A stretch of 34,000 bases of DNA from Neocallimastix lanati (nom. inval.) (lineage: Eukaryota; Neocallimastigomycota; Neocallimastigomycetes; Neocallimastigales; Neocallimastigaceae), in contig JACVTC010000049.1 of NCBI GenBank assembly GCA_016946835.1, positions 273,501 to 307,500 on the forward strand, in the 5' to 3' direction. Below are positions 21,091-31,333 of this stretch, piece after piece. The notes beneath the pieces were generated by a model that had not been told where the DNA came from, did not search any database, and saw only the letters and a program-made list of their open reading frames with translations. The position numbers and the translations under genes are program-made. Each line of letters opens with the position of its first letter. The first letter of the stretch is position 1.

Positions 21091-22009
21091 TTAAAATTAA
21101 ATTAATATCTTTAAACCTTAAAAATTTTAAAATTTTTGAAATACACTCATCCTTTCACGATCCAATTAGATTTCAGTTAAAATACATTTATATTTATATA
21201 TATATTTCTTTATTAAACTTTTTTTAATTTAATTTATTTTAATTCAAAAAAAATAAAAAAAATTATAAAAAAATTAAAAAAAAAACTTTATTTTAAATTT
21301 ATTCCTTTTCTGGTAAAAATTGCCTTTTTTTATATAGTTTTTTTTTATTATTATTATTTTTTCTTTATAAAAATAAAAAGAAAAGAGTTGAGATGAAATT
21401 AAAAAATAAAAATAAAAATAAAAATAAAAAAAAAAAAAAAAAATTAAATTTATAATATACATATTAAAAATAAATAATAATAAAAGAAATTTATAGTAGT
21501 ATGGAATAAAGATTAATAAAATAGAATAAAAATGAAATAATAGAATAAAATATCATTAAAGATAATTAATAGATATAATAAATGGATAGAATTAATCCAG
21601 CGATTTAATGAATAAAACTATTAATAAAACTATTGCATATAATAAAAAAAATTTAAAATAAAAATAAAATCTATTTATTTAAATATATATATATAATTAA
21701 AAATGGAAATAAAAAAAAAAGAGAGAGAAAATAAAAAAAGTTTATAAAGATATATAATTTGAAATTCTATTATAAAATATAATAAAAATAAAAATAAAAA
21801 TAAAAGTATTTTAAGTTATTATTTGTTTTTCCCCTTTTACCAAGAAATATAACCTTTTTAATTTTAATTTATATTTTTATTTTTAGTTTTTTTTTTTTTT
21901 TTATTAATTTGTTTTTATAATAAACAAAAATAAAGAAAAAAATATTTTTTTTTTCTATTTTTAATGCATAAATAAATTTTTTTTTTCTTTTGTTTCAAAA
22001 AAAAGGTTT
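21091..22009. other. AT-rich intergenic DNA, no gene seen
   Basis: It contains AAAAAT runs at about 21400-21440 and 21780-21805, and poly-T tracts. The minus-strand open frame at 21274-21462 is Phe/Tyr/Lys repeat and is not supported. A short patch near 21115-21185 has CCTTTCACGATCCAATTAG but no frame. Confidence 0.6.
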
Positions 22010-22310
22010 AACTCATCAATAAAATTATACCATGATAATGAGATCTATTATATTAAATTGAGATCTTGTTAATAAATTACCTATTATTATTATTTTTTTT
22101 AAATAAAAACATAATAATCTCAACTTTTTTAATTATTTTTATGAACCGATATTCATTTCATAAATAAAATTCTTTGTTTCAAAGATAGTTCTTGGTATTC
22201 CTATATTAAAAAAGGACCTTTTTAATATTTATCCGTTATCTTGTTTCAAAGATAGTTCTTGGTATTCCTATATTAAAAAAAGACTTTTTTAATATTTATC
22301 CGTTATCTTG

Positions 22311-22342
<32 letters not shown>

Positions 22343-22840
22343 CATATTAATTTATTTATTTTTTATTACTATTTTTTTTTTATCAAGAATTATATTACAT
22401 CAACAATTTTTACTCCCTCCTAAATAAAATTATATAATGATAATGATATATTATATTAAATAGAGACCTTTTTAATATTTATCCATAGTCTTTTTTTTTT
22501 TTTTTTTTAAAGCATATTAATTTATTTATCATTATTAGTTTTTTTTATTTTTATCACAAATCTTATTTTATAGATAACTTAAGTAACAAAAATTAATTTA
22601 TAAATAAATAGCGTAAAATCATGTATTAGATTAAATAGAGACCTTTTTAATAATTATCTATTATCTTTTTTTTTTTTTTTTTTTAAAGCATATTAATTTA
22701 TTTATTATTATTCTTTGATTATTTATTCTTTGATTATGTTTATTATGTTTATTATTTTTTTTTATAATTATTATTCTTTGATTATTTATTCTTTGATTAT
22801 GTTTATTATGTTTATTATTTTTTTTTATAATTATTATAAA
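22010..22840. repeat. Degenerate repeat cluster with 67-bp and 63-bp tandem duplications
   Basis: A 67-bp unit (TTGTTTCAAAGATAGTTCTT and following) is present twice, at 22174-22240 and 22241-22307. A larger, looser unit of about 175-180 bp combines AAATAGAGACCTTTTTAATA, ATTTATCC, a poly-T tract and CATATTAATTTATTTAT; it recurs near 22020, 22280, 22460 and 22640. A 63-bp unit beginning ATTCTTTGATTATTTATTC is repeated exactly at 22710 and 22773. The poly-T plus CATATTAATTTATTTAT module occurs again at 24210-24260. Confidence 0.8.
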
Positions 22841-24074
22841 AAGTTTTTATGATTGATAATCCATTTTGACAAACGATATTTAGTCCAAATAAAAAATTTT
22901 TTTTAATATTTATTTTAATAATATTATTTTTTTCATTGTTCATGTATTTATTATTTGTTTATAAATATTATTAATTAATTTAATAATTAAATAAAAATAA
23001 TAATAATAATTATATTTATTTATATTTATTATCATTTTTTAATTTATTTGTCTTTAGATGATTTAGAAAATTATTTTTAATCTCACTTTATTAAAGTATT
23101 TTATTTAACCATACATCTATTATATTATTTATTTACAATTTAATATAATTTTTAGAGTGCAATCTTTTATCTCTTTTATTTATATTTATATTTTATATTT
23201 ATATTTATATTTATATTTATTATTTATACTTATATTTATATTTAATATTTATATTTAATATTTAAATAAATAATAAAATAGATGAATTAATTAATTATTA
23301 ATTTATTTATTAAATGAATGGGAAAATTATTCCTTTCTGTAACCTTAAATACTAATAAAATACATTTTGGATAAAAAAAATTAAAAATTAAAAATTAAAA
23401 ATTAAAAATTAAAAATTAAAACTAAAATTAAAATTAAAATTAAAAAAATGAAATAAAATGAAAAGATAAACACAAAATAATAATAATTTTATCTTTATAT
23501 TATTATTATTATTAACTTTTATTAATCATACTTGAACTATGATTATTAACTATGATAATAATATTGATCTTGAAATTAATATTTATAAAAAATGATCATA
23601 TTATTAATTAATTAATTAAAATCATTATTAAACAAATAAATGTTTCAATAAACAAAAAATATAGTATTAATTTAATTATATTAAAAATGAAAAAAAAAAA
23701 ATGGAATGAAAAGTCATAAAATGACAATATCTTTTTTTATTTAGTATTATTTTAATAAAAATAAATTATTAAAATAAAATTTATAATACTATGATAAAAT
23801 TAAAACTAAAAAATTGAGAAATGAAAACTTTAAAGAAAAGATTTTCAATATCAATTTTTTAAAATAAAAATTATGTAAAAAGTTATATAAATATTTATCT
23901 ATAAGAATATAAATATTTATCTATAAGAATATAAATATTTATTTTATTTTATTTAATATAAAGTTATTTAATATAACAGAAATTAAAATAGGTGAAAAGG
24001 GAAACTCATCTAAAGTAATAAAAATATAAAAAAATATATAATCATAAATAAAAATTTGTTTCAAACGTTAACTC

Positions 24075-24118
<44 letters not shown>

Positions 24119-25069
24119 ATTAAATAAATATTATAAAATCTTTTATAATAATAATATTATTATTATATTAAAAAAAACCTACTTAATATTTTATTTATTA
24201 ATTTATATATTATTTTTTTTTTTTTTTTAAAAAAAAAACATATTAATTTATTTATTGATCTTTTTTTTTTTTTCATATTCAGGAATTATATTACATAAAC
24301 ATATTAAATAAATTAATAAATAAAAAACCCCAAATAAATTATTCATATTTCATGAATGATATGAGTATTATGCTGTCAATGTATTGTCTTTTTATTCAAC
24401 ACTTAAAATAATAATAATAATAATAATAATAATTAAAGAGGGTGAGAGTGATAGCTTTAAAGTTTAAATTAAATTGAAATTACTCATACTATCCACTCTA
24501 AATATTAATTTAATTATTGATATACTTGTGATATGTCAATAATTAAAGATAAAAGAATCATTAAGTAAATAATAATTAGGTAAATAATAAAAAAAAAAAA
24601 TAAAAAATAAAATAGGTACATTTCTCATACTCCTCAATAATTAATAATTAATATCTAATAATATAAAAATAATAATAATAAAGTATTAAATTATCAATAA
24701 TGAATATTAAAAATTGTTAATAAAGTAAATAATTGATAGTTAATAAAAAAAAAAAAGAATAAATTAATAAAAAAATAAATAAATAAAATAATAATACTAT
24801 AGCAACTAAATAAAAAATAAAATATAATTATATATGGACATATAATTATGTTTCTAATTAATCAAAAATTATCAAGTGACTATATATTGCATTAGTATTG
24901 TAATTTATGCTTCTATTGATTTATTCTATTAAAAGAGTTCATTTAATATAAACAATTAATATGTCAAATTCAAATTTCAATTTTTTTTATTATATTTTAT
25001 ATATAATAAATAATAATTAAGAACATATTAAAAAAAAAAAAGTTTAATATTAAATAATAAAAAATTAAA
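22841..25069. other. AT-rich intergenic DNA, no gene seen
   Basis: It holds ATTTATATTT repeats (23180-23255), TTAAAAA repeats (23380-23420), a 22-bp repeat AATATTTATCTATAAGAATA (23890-23940), a run of about 37 A (24080-24117) and one further poly-T/CATATTAATTTATTTAT module. No open frame of normal composition is visible. Confidence 0.65.
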
Positions 25070-25520
25070 TAATAAAAAGAGATTTTATTAATAAATAATT
25101 GAATCATAAATAATTAAATAATTAAATAATAAATAAATAATAAATAAATAAATAGATAAATCACTAAAAATAATAATAAATAATAAATATATATATTTAT
25201 AAATAAATAAATAGATAGATAAATAAATATTTTTAAATAATAAAATCTATAATATTAATTACAGTATTATTAATTTATAATAAAAAAATTAATAATAAAA
25301 TAATAATACATAAATATGAGTATTTATTAATAAATAATAATAAATAATAATAATAAATAAATAATAACAATAATAATAATTAAATAATAATAAATAATAA
25401 CAATAATAATTAAATAATAATAAATAATAATTAAATAATAATAAATAATAACAATAATAATTAAATAATTAAATAATAATTAAATAATAATTAAATAATA
25501 ATAATAATAATTAATTTTTT
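25070..25520. repeat. AAT/AAATAAT-rich array with two cap-like motifs
   Basis: AGATTTTATTAATAAATAAT lies near 25080 and GAGTATTTATTAATAAATAA at 25319-25338. Each precedes runs of AAATAAT or AAT repeats with TTGAAT or AACAAT interruptions. The orientation is as at 3660-4465. Confidence 0.7.
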
Positions 25521-26700
25521 TATATTTATAGTTAATGAATAATTATAGAAATATTATATTATTCCTTAATTTCTTTTAGTCCTTTTATACTTTTAACTTT
25601 TTTGATCTTTGTAGTTTAATATTTTTACATAATTAAATAATTTTTTTTTTTTTATTCATAATTATAATATTAGCATTTTTTTCTTTCTTTCTTTCTTCTA
25701 TAATAACTTTATTATATATATATTTATTATTATTTTTTTTTTTATAAATACTTTTATAAAATTAACAAAGAAAATTTATAATAACCTTTTTTTTTTTAAT
25801 AATTAAATGCAATAAAAATAAAATCAAGAGCTGCAGATATGAATAAAATACCATAAAAAAAAATAAGTTTAATATTATAAGAAAAAAAAAATAAAATTTA
25901 TTTACTTTTTTATTTATTCAAACCAAGATAATCTTTTCCTTTTGCTTTTTTTTTTAAATTTCATTTTAAATTTTATTTTTACTATCTCATGCTTTCTTTG
26001 AATATCTTATTTCATGTCAGGTTACCTTTGAACCAATCCTAAGATTGATTTAATAAATAAATAAATAAATAAATAAATAAGTAAATAAATAAATAACTGC
26101 ATACTTTAGAAATTTACTATTTAATACATCATTATTATATTCTTTTAATTATTACTATATCAATATCTAATATTTTTTTTAATATATTAACTATTTTCCA
26201 TTTTATTCAATTTGAAAGTTTTTTAAATAAAAAAAAAAATAAATAAAGATTTATTTAAAGATATGCTATTATTCTCATCAATGATATATTATAGATGTTC
26301 ATGCAAGCATATTATAACTCTTTTTTAAGTTCTTATTTATTTTAGTGGAAATGATTGAATCTTTTCCATTGTTGTTTAGTTCATTTTTATCCATTTTTTA
26401 AAAATAAATCCTTTTCTGTAATAAAATGGAATGAAGTGGTGTGGAATAGAGTGGATTCATTCCATTATACTATCCTTAAAATATTTAATTATTTTTTAAA
26501 TTAATTTTTATTATTCCATTATCTTAAATTATTATTATTATTCCATTATTTAGTTTCATTATTCCATTATTTAGTTTCATTATTTCATTATTTAGTTTCA
26601 CTATTTTATTATTAAAATAATTTATATATTAAATATTAATTATTTTAATATCAAGTATCATTATTATTTTATTAATTAACCTATATTATTATTTAATTAT
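25521..26700. other. AT-rich intergenic DNA with a few less biased patches
   Basis: Patches at 25985-26050 and 26255-26480 contain G and C but no usable frame. At 26425-26466 GGAATG, TGGAAT and CATTCC occur close together, resembling TEA-family (Tec1-like) CATTCC sites, and the outer pair is inverted. ATTATTCCATTATTTAGTTT is repeated at 26537-26600. Confidence 0.45.
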
Positions 26701-26704
26701 CATC

Positions 26705-27400
<696 letters not shown>

Positions 27401-27700
27401 ATTTATTATTTATTTTTTTTTAAAGTTATTATATATTCATGATTTTGTTATTTAATAAACTTTGAATTCAATATAAATAATAGTCAAAAGATTATTTAAA
27501 GTTTATGAATAATACTTATCTTGAAAAAGATAATATTATGAATATGATTCATTCGATTATGGTATCGTTAGATTGCTCAAATTTCATTCTGGATTATTTA
27601 TTTTTTTTGATGCCAAATTATGAATTTCAGAAACCAATCAAAGTTTTATTATTCATTTTTAAACTTTTTTTTTTTATTATCTAAATTTATTATTTAAAAT
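27401..27700. other. Short patch of less AT-rich DNA, possible decayed coding sequence
   Basis: At 27538-27684 an ATG-started frame of 48 codons contains MNMIHSIMVSLDCSNF and KPIKVLLFIF. The overlapping frame reads EYDSFDYGIVRLLKFHSGLF before a stop. Neither matches a family I know. The patch stands out by composition only; it may be a gene fragment or chance. Confidence 0.25.
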
Positions 27701-28165
27701 TTACTATTTTTTATATTTATATATAATTATTAATTATATTTCATTTTATATTTAATTATTATTTATATTTATATATAATTTTATTTATATATAATTATTA
27801 TTTATATTTATATATAATTATTTATATTTAATTATTATTTATATTTATATATAATATTATTTATATATAATTATTTATATAATTTATTTTATATATAATT
27901 TATTTTATATATAATTATTATTTATATTTATATATAATTTTATTTATATATAATTATTATTTATATTTATATATAATTTTATTTATATATAATTATTATT
28001 TATATAATTTATTTTATATATAATTTATTTTATATATAATTATTATTTATATTTATATATAATTTTATTTATATATAATTATTATTTATATTTATATATA
28101 ATTTTATTTATATATAATTATTATTTATATAATTTATTTTATATAAATTTTATATATAATTATTT
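27701..28165. repeat. AT minisatellite with higher-order organisation
   Basis: A 39-bp subunit (ATTATTTATATTTATATATA plus ATTTTATTTATATATA and spacer) is repeated. It lies inside a larger unit of about 125 bp marked by TATATAATTTATTTTATATA, which occurs near 27876, 28001 and 28126. Confidence 0.85.
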
Positions 28166-29604
28166 TATTTATTATTTTATTTTATTTTATTTAAATTTAA
28201 TTTAATTTTATATTTTATATTTTATATATTTTTTTTTATTTAATTTTTAGTATCTTAACTTTAATTATTATTTAAATATGAATTGAAATCCAAAAAAGGA
28301 AATTTTATTATTTTTTATCAATCAACCATATTTAATCTAACCTTTTATATAAACTTTATGGTATAAATGAATAGGTATAGTGGTTAAACTTTATTAAATA
28401 ATATTCTTATTATTAATTTATTTTGTATAACCAATATTATATACAAAATAATATTATTTTCTTTTTATGAAGAATAAATAAAATCTAATATAAACAAACA
28501 CGCTATTAATATATAATAATATTAATAAATATATTAATAATATATTATAATATAAACAAATATATACTAATGATTTTTAAAAAAACTATTAATATTGTAT
28601 ATAAACTAATTTATGTAAAAAACTATTCATTATTAATATATATGTTTAAATTAAATTAGCCAATATATTTACATTATATTTTAATTAAATGATTAATTTA
28701 TATTTTAGATTAAATTTCTATTAATTATAATATATTAGTGATATAAAATAAAATATTTTTTTTTAATTCAATAGTTTTATATATTAGATTATGAATTTAT
28801 ATGGTTACACTAATATATAAAATATAAAATATATATAATATATATAAATATTACTATAACTATATTAGATAATATTCATAATATATAATGAAGTAGTATT
28901 TATTTAAATAGTTGACATATATTATCAAGTTGTTTATAAATGCCAATCTATATTGTAAATATAAAGCAATTTGTTAACCATTCCAATAATAATATATGAA
29001 ACTGTTTATTTCAATATAATATAAATAAATAATTTAGAGTAAATTGTTGAATAATATAATATATAGTTAATTCATTTAAACAGAGTTTTCTTATAGATTC
29101 AATTCAATAATATATGAAAGTAAATAAATCATTCATAGTGAATAAACTGAATAATAAATAGATTACATATAATTAAATGTAAATAATATAAATAAAATAA
29201 ATATTATAATATAATAAATAATAAATAATATAAATAATATAATAAATAATAAATAATATAAATAATATAGATAATAGAAATAATATGAATAATATATAAT
29301 AAATATTATAAATGATAGTTAATTATCAATAGAATAGTTAAATAAGTTCATATAATAATCATGTATATTTTACTTTTATAAATTTAAATATATTTATATA
29401 TCATCAATAGATATTGTAGTAATATAGTTTAATTCTAAGATAAAATTATAGTAAATAAAGTATTATTTCTATTGTAAAGTAAATTAATGAATAAATATAA
29501 ATATAAATAAATAATATATATTTTTTAATAATAATAAATGAATCATTTTTAATAATGAGTAATTAATTATAACTTTTTTTTAAAAAAAAGGGTTTATAAA
29601 TTAA
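28166..29604. other. AT-rich intergenic DNA, no gene seen
   Basis: Mostly irregular AT sequence, with AAATAATATAAATAATATAA repeats at 29180-29300. No open frame, RNA gene or structured repeat was recognised. Confidence 0.65.
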
Positions 29605-29608
29605 TTAA

Positions 29609-29674
<66 letters not shown>
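29605..29674. repeat. (AAAT)n microsatellite
   Basis: About 17 uninterrupted AAAT units. Shorter AAAT runs occur at 1500-1545 and 26055-26095. Confidence 0.95.
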
Positions 29675-29678
<4 letters not shown>

Positions 29679-29799
29679 TATTTATTCATGAAATTTGATT
29701 ATTAGTTTATTATTACTCTTAATTATATTTATATTATTACCTCATTTATTAAAATTATTTGCAATTCATGAGAATAATTTATGAAAAAAGAAAGTTAAT

Positions 29800-29955
29800 T
29801 TATTTATTATTCCATTATTATTATTTATTATTTAATTATTAATTATTAATTATTAATTATTATTCAATTATTATTTATTATTTATTAATAAATACTCTTT
29901 ATTATTATTTATTATTTATTAATAAATACACTTTATTATTATTTATTATTTATTT
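29800..29955. repeat. Short (ATTATTT)n-type array with two cap motifs
   Basis: Imperfect ATT-rich heptamers with TTCAATTATT interruptions are followed by TTATTAATAAATACTCTTT at about 29882-29900 and a second cap, TTATTAATAAATACACTTT, about 37 bp on. The order matches the arrays ending near 5172 and 15135. Confidence 0.8.
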
Positions 29956-30081
29956 TTTTATTCCCTTATTATTTCTTTTAATATATATAATAAAGTTTTT
30001 AAAAAAAAATTTAAATAAAATACTTTTATAATAAAATAATTTATTCATTTATATATATTATAAAAAAAAAATTTATATATA

Positions 30082-30112
<31 letters not shown>

Positions 30113-30479
30113 ATTATATTTTTATATATTAATAAATGATAAAATATTTTGTATTATAAAAACGAAAAAAAAATTTTTTTTTTATACTACTTTATTTATT
30201 TTCTTTTTCTTTTTTTTTCTTTTTTCTATTTCTTTTTATTTATTTATTTATTTATTTATTTATTATTTTTTTTAATCAATTTTATTTACATTTCATTTTA
30301 ATTAATTTTATTTACATTACATTTTCATCATTTTTTTTTTTTCTTATTTTTATATATCTTATATAAAAAGAAAGAAAAAATTAATTTATTAATAAAAAGA
30401 AAATAATGAAAGAAAATTGTATATGATATTTTAATTTATTTTTTTTTAATATAATTATTAAAAAAAAAAAAAAATACAA
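29956..30479. other. AT-rich intergenic DNA with homopolymers
   Basis: A poly-T run of about 22 lies at 30090-30112, CTTTTT tracts at 30200-30235 and TTTA repeats at 30238-30262. No gene is visible. Confidence 0.65.
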
Positions 30480-31333
30480 CACATATATATTTTATTGGTA
30501 AATATAAACGATAGTTTGTTTTTTTTTTTTATTTTTTAATAAAGTAAAATTTAGATGCAATTTATTTTAATAATACGATATATTTAGTTTCTTTTCAAAG
30601 TAAAAACAAGAAACGAAATATAAACAAATTAAAAAAAAAAAATACAAGCTTTTCTTCATAAACATATTAGTGAAAAAAAAAAAAAACAACCAACAAACGA
30701 AAAACAAAAAAAGGAAATATAAAGTAGTTATTGTCAATCTATTGATTACTACTACTAATAATAATTCATCAAAGATTATATTAATTTTTATTACAATTAA
30801 AAAAAATCAAACATAAATAATTTTGAAATATTTATATATAAAACAGTAAAAAAAAAAAAAAAAAAGATAATAATAAGAGAATAATTAGTTGAGATATTTA
30901 ATATTTTGTAAATAATAACCAATTTCAGTTTTACATATCATCAGATTAAATAATATAAATTTTAATTAAAAAAAAATTAATACTTTATATAAAATATAGA
31001 AATAAATATTTTTAAAAATTATAGATTCATTTTTTATTTATATTTTAGAAAATTGGTATTGATAAATAATAATATTTTTGTTAAACAAAAAATTAAACTC
31101 TACTTTTCTATTATAAATATATATAAAGTTTGATAAAATAAATACAATAAAAATAATAGATTAAATAATTATAGGAAAAAAAAGATAACGACTTTATAAG
31201 AAACTATACAATATTGTATTTATTTTTTTTAAATAAAATTTTTTTTCTTTTTTTTTTTTTTAAAAAAAAGTATTTTATAAAAAAAAAAAAAGAAGAAAAA
31301 TAATAGATAATAAAGAAAAAAAAATTTAATAGC
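30480..31333 (+). promoter_or_regulatory. AT-rich upstream region and probable 5' leader of the large gene
   Basis: This stretch has no supportable coding frame. It contains several poly-A and poly-T tracts (for example around 31235-31262 and 31280-31291), which in AT-rich fungi commonly mark nucleosome-poor promoters. Between about 30590 and 30780 the plus strand is A-rich with scattered C (runs such as CAACCAACAAACG), unlike the alternating A/T around it. That could be transcribed leader or an upstream promoter; I cannot place a transcription start. A TAG in the gene's frame at 31304 bounds the coding region. Confidence 0.4.

Noticed and set aside
26425-26466. TEA-factor (CATTCC) site cluster
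   Set aside because: Three short motifs in 40 bp are suggestive, but GGAATG-like words are scattered through the window (for example near 5405, 5670, 8005 and 23702) and no gene is nearby.
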